The notes beneath the pieces are model-generated. The model saw only the letters and a list, made by a program, of their open reading frames with translations. It made no database searches and was not told the origin of the DNA. A stretch of 64,000 nucleotides of DNA from Aquatica leii (taxonomy: Eukaryota > Arthropoda > Insecta > Coleoptera > Lampyridae): the NCBI GenBank assembly GCA_035610365.1, contig CM069433.1, forward strand, positions 60,440,487 to 60,504,486, in the 5' to 3' direction. Both the position numbers and the translations under genes were made by a program. The first letter of the stretch is position 1; every line of letters begins with the position of its first letter. Of this stretch, positions 12,600 through 24,086 are shown piece after piece.

Positions 12600-13507
12600 T
12601 ATACGAAGAGAAATATTATGCTCAATGTAATCATTACAATTTCATATTTAAAGCATTTGTTTTTTTTTAAATTGATCCCCGTTCAAATAAAATTAAACCT
12701 ACATGTTCTAAAACTTAAAGTAACTTTTTTATTGCAATCCAAACATGTTTTTATTAAGTCATTTATAATTATAATGATACAAGGAAAAAGTTTTTGTTAA
12801 AATAGAGACTACAAATTGATCAAATTCAACCAATTCTTATAAGAAATCATATCAGCGATTAAAGTACGTAATAAATTACTACGAAACCACAAGTAGGCAT
12901 TTCAAGTAAGCATTTATGTTATCACTATTTGTTCCACGCTGGTCTAAAATAAGGTATCAGCAATTTCATTTAAGTTAAGGTTCGCAACGGTTCGCAATAT
13001 GTGCTAAACTTTTTGCTAAAGCTGTGGCAAAGGTAAATTAACGTGTACCGTGACTCCGACAGTTTTTGTTTGGAACTATACATGGATCCATTTTATAGCA
13101 AGTTGCTTGCAGCATATAATCCATAACTCACTACATCAATTAGTGAATGATTGGAAACTATCAGAAACTTACAAGTAAGTATTGACTCTGATTTTGAAGA
13201 TTGTTCACTTTCGTTATACATATATTAGAATTATGTCGCAAAGCTTGCACATGTTTTGGCATGTATGATTTAGTTTTATGCAATAAAATAAAATTATTGT
13301 GCATTTGCATTTGTTTTAGAGAATTGACGTTATATCCCTTGTGTGCCTAACGGAAAATGATTTGGACATATTTGAGGAAGGTGAATTTGGTTTAATGGTA
13401 AAGTTTAGAAGTAAACTACCTAGTTGGAAAATGTTTTGACAAAAAGAAATATGTTTCCAAAAGTTACAAGACGATTATTTAACTCGGATGGTGTAGATTC
13501 GACTAAT
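12600..13507. other. AT-rich DNA, possible flank of the Sailor-like gene
   Basis: No reading frame with motifs. The missing 5' exon and TIR of the element at 11.77-12.6 kb would be expected here, but I could not identify them. Confidence 0.4.
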
Positions 13508-13515
13508 ATTCTATG

Positions 13516-15306
13516 CAGTGTTGTGCATAGATAATAAATTTTTTATCTAGATGAGATAATAGATAATTTCCAATTTTTTTATCTAGATAACGATTTAGAT
13601 AAAAGTTGAAGAAATTTTCTAGATAATAGATAAGATAATCTATAATTTACGTAGATAATACGAAAGATGATTCTATCAAATAGGTAGAAACAGGTAATAA
13701 TTAATTGTTACCATTTAATTATCATCATCATCATCATCAATACCAATTTATTGTTTATTGAATTAACTAATTACAAAACTGAAAAACAAAATGAAAAAAA
13801 AACAAAAATAAAAAAAAAGCATGACAGAAATTTTATTGATTTAATGACCTACTATTGTAAAATATAAAACAAATTTCTTGATACAATCTGGTCCTTTTAA
13901 AATTTTTATTGCTAAGCAAAACTTACACTATCAGGAATCAGGACTATAAAGTCTTTCAATTAGCGCCGAAATTGATATGTTTAATCAATAACTTTTTCAC
14001 AAATAGAGAAGTGTCTAGTAAACTTAATTAGTTTTCCTTTGTAACAGTTAGGAAAAATCTGGCTTTGATATCGACGTCAGTTTGAACCTAAAAGATTATA
14101 AAAATTATCGCTCATAGCCGTTAATCACACTCCCTGAATTATTAATTTTTCTTTTTAAATTTAAGTTATCATTTGTAATTTGATATGTTAAGCAAATTTT
14201 TCACAAAAAACCAACTAATCCTCAAAAATTTATTCTATTTTAAATTTTGAGCAGCTTACATCAGCGATCACTTAAAGAATTAGCTTTTATGTCTTTTAAA
14301 AAAACGCAAGCAGTTTTGTTTCTTCTAAAAATTTTGGGTTATTTTAAACAGTTTATGCTGTGCTCAGTACTTTGTGCAACAAATCCAAATGTAAAAAAAA
14401 AGCATTTTTGCTTTGCAGTTTTGTTAATTATATTTGACAGGTTGTCAGTAATTGTACTCATATGATAATTTACATCATTGATTTATATAGGAGCGTTTTT
14501 ATTCTACGCGGTCTACATTAGGATCTTATTGCCACTTTAATTTAACGTTAATATTACTTACTCAACAAGTTGATTAAAAAGTAAGCTAAAAGCTCCATGA
14601 CTTAAATAGTCTTCTAAAAGAACTCTAAATCACGTGTATCGAGGTTTGTCACTTTCAACTGCTCAAAAAGTCATGAATTTTCTCTTTTTCAATCAAGCAT
14701 TTTTTTTATTTGGGCATAGTTTTGCTGTGTAGGCACTTCAACTAATTAAATTTTCAAAACTACAGAATTAGTAGCTGTTAATCTCAATGTATAAATCGTG
14801 CAAGATAATGTATTGAATAAATGTACGTATGTATATTAAAAAGCTTATTATTGTTTCTAAAGACGATAAGATACTTATCGCAAGCAATTGGTTCAGTTTC
14901 AAAAAGTAATTTGAGTTGTGTTTTTGTTTATATCTCGTATTGCATGTATTTACGCTCAAGGTCATGCGAGTCAAGTTTTTGTCAGCAGAAGAGCAGCAAA
15001 AATGCGACACATCTACAGCGATTATTTATCAGGTTTTAGCGATCTGGACCGTATTACATTACCACAGACAAAACAAACAATATCATGTTTATAAATATAA
15101 AAATTACAAAACAATAAATCTAAACAAAAAAATGTATGTTACTTTTAAAAAATCATCTAGATAACTTCATGATAGATAATCGAAAGAGCATCTCAGATAA
15201 TCATCTAGATAATGTTCAATACTTTTATCTAGATAAGAAAAAAGATGATCAAAAATTATCTAGATGAATTATCTATATAATTTCATCTAGATAATGCACA
15301 ACACTG
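13516..15306. mobile_element. Non-autonomous hAT element, 1791 bp
   Basis: The ends are perfect 13-bp inverted repeats, CAGTGTTGTGCAT at the left and its complement at the right, starting with the CAG.G of hAT elements. They are flanked by an exact 8-bp direct repeat, ATTCTATG (13508-13515 and 15307-15314), the target-site length of hAT transposons. Within the first and last roughly 150 bp there are about eight copies of a subterminal palindromic word built on ATCTAGAT, in both orientations, likely transposase-binding repeats. The interior is AT-rich with a (CAT)n run at about 13720-13739. Short frames at 14247-14465, 14768-15010 and 14916-15164 show no hAT transposase motif, so it appears non-autonomous. 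Intact termini and an exact duplication suggest a fairly recent insertion. Confidence 0.93.
13720..13739. repeat. (ATC)n microsatellite inside the hAT element
   Basis: Six consecutive ATC units. Confidence 0.9.
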
Positions 15307-15314
15307 ATTCTATG

Positions 15315-16350
15315 TGGGAAACATCCAAGGGTAACATATAAGTAATGTTGATGCGTGTAGATATTGGTGTCAAGGACAGTATTATTTGCATCGGTAATAT
15401 TAGCAAGAATTATAAATTTTAATGTAATCAAGGATTAAACCATAAACTGTAGTGATGATAGAAATATAAAACATTTATATTGAATTTAGCAAATAAATAC
15501 GTTTAAACTATGCGTATATTTACTGAAATCATTTATACCCTGAAACTGCGCAAAAGCAAACATTATGAAACTGCTTGTTTAAATTAATGCAAAGTGTTAT
15601 TACTATTAAACCTATATATGATAAAACGCAACAATCAACAGATATCAGAAAAAGCAGTACTTGTCATAACTATGGTTTTTCTCTACAATGACATTAAGCA
15701 ACTTTTGAATGATAACAAAAAACACTTTAAGTTGTGTTTTCTTGTCGCCATCTCCTACAATTGAAGGATTTAAACACCTTACTCAAAACGCGTTTTCTTA
15801 AATTGATATATTATAAAATCTATGCAATTCTTTTTCAAAATATTTGTTCTAATAAAATAAAAGCTTTTTTGTGCTGCCAACACCGTAAACGTCAATATTC
15901 GTTCATTAGTGCAGTTACGTAATGGGCGAAAAAAGCTCTAGTGTGGCAAAATTCAAACTAGAAATCTACGTAAAACTATGTTTTCAAAGTCAATTATTAG
16001 TTAAGCAGGAAGGTGTGTCTAGTGGCAAATCTATTTAAAATTTTTTGAAATGTATTTTAAACTTAAAAAAACAGTTTCAAAGTTTTTATAAATTGAAATA
16101 TTAGAGTATTATATATTTCGAAGTTAGTACAATGTAAAATACAATCTAACCTAACACTTCAACATGATTCCTTATATGATATTCTTAAATTTCGATGAAT
16201 TGTATTTTACTTTATTAGTTTATATAATCATAATAATTATGGGAGTTTATTAACAAAAATAAAATTTATTAATTCAAGTGATAATTTTGATACTGCGAAA
16301 AAAGAAAACAACATACAGTAAATATAATTGAACACTACGAATAAATTAGA
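15315..16350. other. AT-rich DNA between hAT element and Crypton gene
   Basis: I see no gene. The frame at 15734-15922 has no recognisable motif. The right part could hold the 3' untranslated region of the minus-strand Crypton gene. Confidence 0.5.
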
Positions 16351-16352
16351 AA

Positions 16353-17630
16353 TTACTTATTAATATTAAAATTTATAGTAAAATGCTGACAGTTTGTAAT
16401 TGTTATGCCTGACTTAACATCATCTAAGGCAACACTGGTAATCTGCCCAACACTTTCACCAACAGAAGTTAATCGTTCGGTATTAAAAGATGTCGGCTCT
16501 GAGGCTAATTGCTCATTTGATGCAACACCACTTATATGTCGAACCTTTTCACAAACTGTCGAAGATAATTCATTACAAGAGGTGGAGGGTTGTGATGAAC
16601 CTGACGTTAATTGGTCGGCTATTGTAATTTTGTCATGGAGGGAGTCTTCGATGTAGCCCTCGGCAACTGTAGACGATTTCCACCCACCATGACGTTTAAC
16701 ATCTAAAAAACTTGCTTCTTTCCCAGATAATAATGTAGCACTGGTTCTTCGGAAGCAGTGTCCCGTAAAAGATTTGGCATTTGACAACTGCAAAAATTCT
16801 GCTATTTTACAGGGCATACTGCCAAATGTGTTAACTCCAACTGGTTGCCGAGTACACTTATTATTACAATAATAAATGAAAAATCGTTTGTGGTCGATAT
16901 TAGGTGGTCTTAAATTGTAATACGTACAAACAATGTTTATCCACGGTTTATTGTTTATAACAAATGTCCGATTACATTTGTTTTTGGTATCGCACAGTTT
17001 TATTACTAACATATGTTCTAAAAATTGTACAGCATCTGTAGATAAATTTGTTAATTCGCTCTTTCGGCAAGCTCCAGAAATAGCAATAATCAGAGCAGTC
17101 TGCAAAATAAATATGGTTGTAAATTTGTAAATACGTTAGTATAGTTTGTTGTAAATAATTTTAGTAGATAGTTTTGTTGTACATAGTTTAGTTTTATTTC
17201 ATTAAACGATTAACATAATTTAAGATATATTTACCTTAATAAGCGAAAATTTTTCATTTGAAGCTGTTTGAAGGAAAGTCTCGATTTGTTTTTCAGTAAA
17301 TATTTGCGATTTCTTTGGCTGATAGAGGTCATTCTGCCTTTTTAAAAATGCCACAAGTTTAGAATACTTTGATATATTTATGTTGTGTTTTATAGATAAT
17401 GTAGACTCTAACATTGAATATGTGGTCCACAGAGTTGAAGCTTTTAAAGTTTCTGATTTTGTTTTAAAATAAGCTAATAGAACTACCTCGCTATATTCAA
17501 TAATAGTGTTGTCGTTACACCATTTAATAAATTTTTTATATTCATCGTTGTAACGATTAGCAGATTTTGTTGGAAGTAAACTAGCTACAGCTTCTTCAGC
17601 AGATTTTTTAATATGATCAGGAATATTCAT
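16353..17630 (-). CDS. Crypton-type tyrosine recombinase, two exons, apparently intact
   Basis: A site-specific recombinase that would cut and rejoin DNA through a tyrosine, the enzyme of Crypton DNA transposons. Exon 1 is 17630-17235 (MNIPDHIKKSAEEAV..., ending NEKFSLIK). A 135-bp intron (17234-17100, GTAA...TTTTGCAG) is removed in phase 0, and exon 2 is 17099-16353, giving about 380 residues. Exon 1 holds the helical core-binding domain (SANRYNDEYKKFIKWC). Exon 2 holds the catalytic domain: first Arg in SGACRKSELTNL, the HxxR box in GHCFRRTSATLL, the late His in KRHGGWKSS and the nucleophile Tyr in VAEGYIEDS, so the R..HxxR..H..Y set is complete. A Ser/Thr-rich tail ends in ITITNCQHFTINFN. 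No stop or frame break is seen after splicing. Terminal repeats are not expected for Cryptons and none is seen. It could be a recent insertion or a domesticated gene; KCTD1 and ZMYM-type host proteins show such reuse. Confidence 0.85.
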
Positions 17631-17831
17631 TATAAAAGCGTTTTTTTTTCAAATTTTTATTAATTGAATTTATCAAAAGTATAAAACATTTGAATTTCAA
17701 ACTTGACAGATTCAGTTAGTTATAAATGTAGTACCAACATCAAATGTATGATGTTTTCAATGTGATATTTTTTTTTAAAAAAATGTTATTTTGCAATAGG
17801 CAGCACAAAAAATAATGTATGTCACTCTCGT

Positions 17832-17922
17832 CGAAAGTTTCATAGCATAACTCACTCTCATGCAGCGCTCGTCCTGTGGCCTCGCGCTGCATTAACGTTC
17901 GTTATGCTATTGTTAACTTTCG
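17832..17922. repeat. Imperfect hairpin repeat
   Basis: The arms cgaaagtt..catagcataac and gttatgctat..aactttcg are inverted, with an inner pair atgcagcgc/gcgctgcat, around a 15-base loop. It may be a relic of terminal repeats of the transposase fragment just to the right, or a small MITE. Confidence 0.6.
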
Positions 17923-18014
17923 CCACTTGTTACATAAATAACTATTATTTAAGCGTACATCGGCTTGACTCAAAACCAATACCCTATTTGCATGAAATAT
18001 ATAGCAGATTTTGC

Positions 18015-18200
18015 ATTATTCTAGTAAACTTTTCTCTCCGTGTACGTTCAGCTTTTTCAGAAACTTCCTTCAGAATTCGCTTCACAGTATTCAACCCAAC
18101 TCCAGTAGCTGTCGCTACACGTTCTCGGAGGCTGTTGAAAGGAATCGAAAGTTGTCCTTGTTCTTTTTCACAATTCCACTGACAGTTAAACTGTCACAAA
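18015..18200 (-). pseudogene. Remnant of a transposase N-terminal helix-turn-helix
   Basis: On the minus strand this reads LSIPFNSLRERVATATGVG followed by LNTVKRILKEVSEKAERTRR. The pattern RVA.ATGVS..TV.RI.KE is the N-terminal helix-turn-helix of Tc1/mariner-type transposases, and is especially like the N-terminal part of Sailor-like proteins (compare RVAIALNISKQTICSIKRE at 53.9 kb). No DDE domain follows; the frame closes after about 15 unrelated residues. It is a truncated fragment, G+C-richer than its flanks. Confidence 0.6.
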
Positions 18201-18239
18201 AAAGTATGGTTAGCGCTACGTGTTAGTTCCTGTCTCAGT

Positions 18240-19145
18240 AATGAGTGGCGCTGATATTTTTCTAAATGCGTCAATGTCAGACTACAGTATCAGCTATCCA
18301 TATTATTAAAGAGATCAATGATTAAGTGTAACAATAACTGTAATTTTATTTCTTTTTTTTTTGTGAGAATACATTTTTGATATATTTTGAACTACTGTTG
18401 TGCAAACCTACATGTTAAAAAAAAAAAAAATAGTAAACCATAAATTGTGAATAATTTTTTTTTCATTAAACCCTAACAGTAATTAAAGATTGATTAAGTA
18501 TCCAAATACAAGGAAGGTGCTACTAAGAAAACGTAATACAAAGTGAATACAAAATGTTCAATGTCTAATATATTATAGTCAAGTGCGTTGTATGTATTAA
18601 CTCGAAGCTTCTAATACTTTCTTAGTTGTTCAATTGGAAGGTAAGCAAAAAGTGCTTGAAAATTTGTATATAAAACACTGATCCATTTTAAAAGATTGTT
18701 TAACATAAATATATATTTAAATTAAAAATGCTAATACATACATTTTTGCATTTTCAGTTTAAGGAATTTACGATTTACTCTAATTTGTTCAATGTATTTA
18801 TGAATAACTAAACAAAAAAACTTTCTGATTTGTATATTGCAGTATTCCTTGTTGAGAAGTGTACAAAAATGAAAGTCAACTAATTGTTTTTTGTCAAATA
18901 ATTTAAGTAAACCAAAAATTGTAAAAAAAATGGTTTACAAAAATAATAGGAATGCATCAAGTTTGAATTAAGAAAATCTTAATTTGAAATACATATAGTA
19001 TAAAACTAACTTATTAATAATATATAAATAAAAAATAAATTAAAAATTTTAAATTATATAAGTATATAAAAATAGTTGACATTTTTATACTGTAATGTTG
19101 ACGACTATACATTTACGTTTATTACTGATACAATGTTATTATTTC
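18240..19145. other. AT-rich DNA, nothing recognised
   Basis: Only A/T runs and short frames are seen up to the edge of the PIF/Harbinger element. Confidence 0.55.
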
Positions 19146-19571
19146 TAATAGCCGTTTTACATTAGACAATTTCTTGAACAAGAAATTGAACAATTTTTTG
19201 AACAATCCAAATTGTGTAATTTCAAACAGCAAATTGAGTGTAATATTGTCTTGCTTTTAGATTGTGTCGTAAAAATTAAAACCTGCTCTGTTTTTAAGAC
19301 AATTTTTAACACAATTTGCCTATGAGTATGCGCACTGAACAGTTAGAAACATCAGCTGTTTCAGGTCTAAAATTATGTGTGGTTATGTTAGTACAACTAC
19401 ATGTTTTCATTGAACTGTTTTACTAACGTTTAGTACCTAAACAACGTGGTAAGATCATAGTAGGTATCTTTAATTTTTATAATTCAAAATTATATTTAAT
19501 TACATACAATTGGGTTTTATTCACAAACTACAATCTCTAATTTGTGGTTGTATTACATTAATAGATGCCAG

Positions 19572-20563
19572 ATGGGGTGGACAAATGAACAAGTTGCTAT
19601 GCTCATTGAGCAATATGCTCAACATCCGTGTTTGTTTTCGGTGAAAAACAAACATTACCACAACAAACAACTGCGAAGTTTAGCATTAAACGAAATTACG
19701 CAAAGCGTAAAGAATGTAATTCCATCTATAACAGAGGCAGACCTTCAAAAAAAATTTTTGGATTTTGTACAACGTATTGCACAGAGCGCAAGAAGGTGTT
19801 AGCCACATTGCACAACGGACCTAGTGAAGAAGAGGTAAGCAAATTTTATTTGACAAGTATTGACTTGTACATACATTATTATTTGTCAAGTAAACAATCA
19901 AATTGCTTTTCTATTACAGGTTAACAAACCTTCATTATGGTATTACAAGCATATGAGTTTTTTGAACGAGTCTTTAGAAATTCGGTCGCATAGGTCATCT
20001 TTTGAGCCAAAAACTTCTGTAGATACTGAAGGACAGTGGGAAAACTCGCAACAAGATCTATTGACCATAGACATATCTTTGGTAACTAAAAAACCTCAAA
20101 TTAGTTGCAGGTAGCTTATATTTCAATTTTATTAGACTGAAGGAGAATACAAAATCCAGGATGATGGTTTCCTGTTAAAATCATCGGAAGGTGAAGAAGA
20201 GTCGCCAACTTCATGTGGTACACCTAGAAGTAGATCAACTAGTAGACAATCTTCTATAACCATAGATGTCCCTGCTAAAAAAAAATCAGCCAAGAATACG
20301 AATATTGATGCGAATATGGTAATTTGTGTCATAATATCTGTAACAAATCATGTTAATTTTATATTACTTATAGATAATGTTGGAGAAAGTGTCACAAAAT
20401 TTAAAGAAAATTAGTGAAGCGGTACAAAACGAAAGTCACGACAAGACAGCCGAAGACATTTTTGGTGAATTTGTTGCTCAAAAAATTAACTGAAATTGAA
20501 AGAATTGAGGCACAATATTGTATTCATAGAATTCTCCGGAATGCTCTTCGAAACAATAGTTAA
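19572..20563 (+). pseudogene. MADF-domain accessory protein of the PIF/Harbinger element
   Basis: In this superfamily a Myb/SANT- or MADF-type protein helps the transposase bind the ends and enter the nucleus. From ATG at 19572 the first part reads MGWTNEQVAMLIEQYAQHP, the start of a MADF fold. A 1-base frame change near 19.75 kb leads into TERKKVLATLHNGPSEEE. An intron (19835-19919, GTAAGC...TTACAG) joins this in frame to VNKPSLWYYKHMSFLNES, the conserved end of the MADF domain. Later parts are Ser-rich (SPTSCGTPRSRSTSRQS) with a Lys patch AKKKSAKN. The final exon (from about 20374) has ISEAVQNESHDKTAEDIFGEFV, the short C-terminal helix typical of these proteins, then another frame change near 20.49 kb and a stop at 20561-20563. 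At least two frame changes make it a pseudogene. Confidence 0.75.
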
Positions 20564-20699
20564 TTTTAAGTTTAGAATATTTTATTAGATTTTTAAGTTT
20601 CATGTATTATAATTAATACATTACATTAATAATAACCGTTTGTTTATATTAAAAAAAATCATCAAGCGAATTAAAGCAATTACAAAAAATTGTTCTAAT

Positions 20700-21560
20700 G
20701 TCACTTGCAGTATGTGCAGCGACTTCCACCTTGTTGCGACATTTTTGCTAACGTGCAATCATGGGATTCATACGTCTTGTTCGTGAGAGACGATAATGAA
20801 AAATGTTCCTTTCCACAGAGAGCCCTCGTTGAGGGAATGGTTTCATAAGCCTATGTTTCAATGGAAAAGCGCCATCTCCCACTATCACATACGGCACTTT
20901 AATATTTGTACCAAGTAAATAGTCATCTTCTGGTAAATTTAACGAGTTGTTATTTAGTGCTTCTCGTAAACTGCTGTCGCAAAAAACCCCACCATCACTG
21001 ACCCTTCCATTTATATCCACGTCAACATAAATAAATTTATAATTTGCATCTACTAATGCCAATAGAACAATGCTGTGTACTCCTTTATAGTTATAATAAA
21101 ATGACCCAGCACTACAAGGAGCTTTAAAATTGATGTGCTTACCATCCAAACTGCCAATGAACATTAGAAAATTCCATAAAGTTTCAAATTCCTTTGCAAT
21201 GTTCTTCCACTCATGAGTACTTGCTGGCATCTTAATAAAAATTTAAATAGTATACTTACATGTATTTGTACTAAATTCTACATATGAACATTAATCAATT
21301 TCTATACATTAGATTCCGGTATGATTTCCTGATGCTAAATATCGTAGGGTAATTGAAAGTCTGAGAGTAATGAATAAGGTGTTAATCATTTTCAGTTGGT
21401 TAAAAATTAATAAACTTACCTTTTTTCAGCTGATATGCATTGACGAAAGTTTGTATCTTGTTTTTTTATTCTATCTTCTATAGATGATAACCATTTTTTG
21501 TTGTGTCCTCCATACAAAGATAATTCTTGTATGAATCAGGATCTTTCACTAATAGCTCCT
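20700..21560 (-). pseudogene. PIF/Harbinger transposase (DDE_Tnp_4 type), broken
   Basis: This DDE transposase is read on the minus strand. An N-terminal exon has RIKKQDTNFRQCISAEKR, then a splice donor (gtaagttt, near 21.42 kb). A second piece has RLSITLRYLASGNHTG near 21.36 kb. The main open part, 21230-20748, starts MPASTHEWKNIAKEF. It has the first catalytic region GSLDGKH, the second in VDINGRVSDGGVF, and VIVGDGAFPLKHRLMKPFP. The usual end YRLSRARR.VEN.FG, which supplies the catalytic Glu, is replaced: after RLSRTRRM the frame ends in NPMIAR, so the third acidic residue is lost. A segment of about 60 residues normally found between LASG and KMP is also missing. It could not be active. 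Confidence 0.82.
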
Positions 21561-21941
21561 GGTGTAACATATTTAGCACTCCACGTCCCTCCTATCTTCT
21601 TTGCAACCACTTTGCCTTCCTCTTACTTCGTATCTTTCTTTTTTTTTATTTTGTACTCGTCGTTTCAACAATTTTTTAACTAATATACTTGATACAACAA
21701 TGGTTGCCTGAATTAACTCTTTCGCTAAATTTAAATTCATTCTAGCTTTAGTAGAAAAATTGAGAAGATTAACCACGACAAAACTAACCTCGAACACTAA
21801 TAATAAATGTCACAATCTGTCAGATTGTCCCAAAAATAGTGCGAGTATAAAACACAATTATTTTGAGCAATTATATATTCTTCACAATTTAGATTGTTCA
21901 ATTTCTTGTTCAAGAAATTGTCTAATGTAAAACGGCTATAA

Positions 21942-22960
21942 CGGTTTTTATTAGATTGATTTGAAATAGATAAACGTTCAAAAATAGTTTTGATTACGGT
22001 GTTTATTAATTTTTTACTACATCTGTTTTAGTTAACGTTATAAGTTTAAATATTTTACATGACACATAATATGTAAAATTATTAAAAAGTAGTAAAATTT
22101 ACTATAGTGAATGCCTGTAACTATTAAAAACCTTATCTGACAACATAAAAGTGGTATTCGAAAGTACCTTTCAATAACATTATTATAATTTTTGTTGTAA
22201 CTTTTTATTTAAAATATTATTTTACTTAGGTTTAATTATCAGTTTTAAGTTTAATGATTAATGACCTAAATTGCAAAAGAATGCGTTGGCCACATTTGAT
22301 TTTTATATTTAGAAGTACTATATTGATGAATATTTAAATACGTTGTAAACATTTTTGATGTTTACATACATTTCCAAAATTTTATGTTAGGGCATACTTT
22401 TGTTGAACTGAAATGGAATCTGCATTTGGAATTTACGATAGCTTTATATTCAGAGTAATTTTATGTTTCAGTATTGTTATATATTCACAAAAACTCTGCT
22501 TTTTAATATAACTTCTGTTAGAAAACCGTATCTCTACTTGGGGATAATTAATGGGTTGAGTATTATATCTACGTACGTGCACTGATTGCCTTGAAATTAT
22601 GTAGAATTGATTCATACATCACTGAGTACTAAGGTAGAATAGTTAATGCGTCACTGCATTTATAAAACGAGATGGGGTAACTAATACGTCTTTATTGCGT
22701 ATTAACAGAGTTGCTGTAAACTGATGCATTTTTATTTCAAAGACATTTTATGTGTGCAACTACGCAGTCTTAAAACTCTTGTGCCAACATTTTAACTTTG
22801 ACTTATACTTTACTTCCATTTTTGCATTTGAACGTTTTGACAAAAACACTTATGTAAAATGACTAAAATAGTATTTTAAATATTTATTTAACTTTTTCAC
22901 TATTTTTATTAAATCTTAGTTGGTTGTTATATTTGCACTAGCAACATAATTACCTTCGTT
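21942..22960. other. AT-rich DNA, nothing recognised
   Basis: No motif-bearing frame. If the exon candidate at 22965 is real, this would be intron. Confidence 0.5.
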
Positions 22961-22964
22961 TCAG

Positions 22965-23202
22965 CGGAAACACATCAATGGAGAATCTGCTAACAGCGTA
23001 TTGTAAGATTGTTCAGGCAGTTGAAATACAAGAGTGTAGTTCTCATTTAGATGAATCTAGCACTAGCAACTCTAATGAGTTACGCGATAAACTTTGGTGC
23101 GACACAAGAAGTTGCCCTGTAAGGCGTCCTAGAGGATACGACATTTGGCCACGCCCGCTTTGGATATATGAGGAAAAGATTTATCACACTAACTGCCCTT
23201 AA
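22965..23202 (+). CDS. Possible terminal exon of an unidentified host gene
   Basis: A good 3' splice site (accttcgtttcag, ending at 22964) precedes a G+C-richer block that is open in one frame up to TAA at 23200-23202, about 78 codons. The protein end contains ENLLTAYCKIVQAVEIQECS, an acidic/Ser linker, then LWCDTRSCPVRRPRGYDIWP followed by RPLWIYEEKIYHTNCP. The cysteines and the aromatic/Pro-rich end look like constrained coding sequence. An AATAAA-like signal lies near 23470. I do not recognise the family. Alternatives are an ATG-led small ORF from 22978 or a captured exon. Confidence 0.45.
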
Positions 23203-23209
23203 AAAGTTA

Positions 23210-24080
23210 TTCAACTTGAAATTGTCACATCAGTTACTGCAACTTTAGGTTTTTAAATGTTTTTTCTAAACATATTTTTTAATGATTGTATATTATACAT
23301 TTTGAATCAGTTTTGAAACTGTTCTATTTATTATTTATATTATATTAATACCTAAAAAAAAGATAGATTAAATTATTATAAAATAAAACAAATCAATTTT
23401 ATAAAAAACAAGGCCGATGGTTTAAAAATCTAATTAAAAACTATTTAATTGTAGTTTGATGGTGAAATTAATAAAACAAGGTATAGTCACTGAGTAAATG
23501 TTTTATACTTGCAAATATTACATTTGCACCGTTGCATTTATCTGATTAACAAATTATAATTTTCCTAGTTGAATTCCGATCAACGCAATTTCCATTATTT
23601 GTTTACCATAGATTGCTAGAATTTAGAATGTTTAGTTGAAAATTATTTCAACTACAATTTAATTTTGTAATAAACGTACCGTAAATAATGTTTGATATCA
23701 ATGCTTATTTGTTGAGTTACTGCGTGTTGGCTTCGATCTCTGTATGACAAAATTGCGTTTGATTTTATATCGACACAAAAAGTTGCACTGTTTAAATATA
23801 AATCAAATTTATCACTTTAAATACAGTGTTTGAAAAATCGTAATAGACGTAAAACAAATTAAATATTTTCAATTAATTTAAGTTTAGAAAAGTTTTTGAA
23901 AGTTGTTTATGAGCTCTCTTTATAGATTACAGCAGCTTTACAAACGATTTTAAAGTTTGAGTTTAGAGTAACATCTGTAAGGTATTTCTAATTAAAATTT
24001 AGATTTTTCTTTATTTTGTTACATTGTAATCTATGATGCATAATAAAAACTATACATATTTAGATTGAGTAATTCATAAT
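23210..24080. other. AT-rich DNA, possible 3' UTR at its left end
   Basis: No gene is seen. The first 270 bp may be 3' untranslated sequence of the candidate exon. Confidence 0.45.
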
Positions 24081-24086
24081 ACATAT

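Larger units (their letters stand above)
19149..21938. mobile_element. PIF/Harbinger DNA transposon, 2790 bp
   Basis: The termini are long inverted repeats of about 45 bp, starting TAGCCGTTTTACATTAGACA and matched in reverse at the right end. They are flanked by the 3-bp duplication TAA on both sides (19146-19148 and 21939-21941), which is the PIF/Harbinger target. The element carries the usual two genes of the superfamily, here convergent: a plus-strand MADF-type DNA-binding protein on the left and a minus-strand DDE transposase on the right. Both are broken, so it is no longer autonomous. The ends are still nearly identical, so it is not very old. Confidence 0.93.

Noticed and set aside
14768-15164. 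ORFs inside the hAT element as a possible transposase
   Set aside because: Neither strand shows the hAT dimerisation region, a BED zinc finger or catalytic motifs.
16405-16656. 83-codon plus-strand ORF
   Set aside because: Antisense shadow of the Crypton recombinase C-terminal exon.
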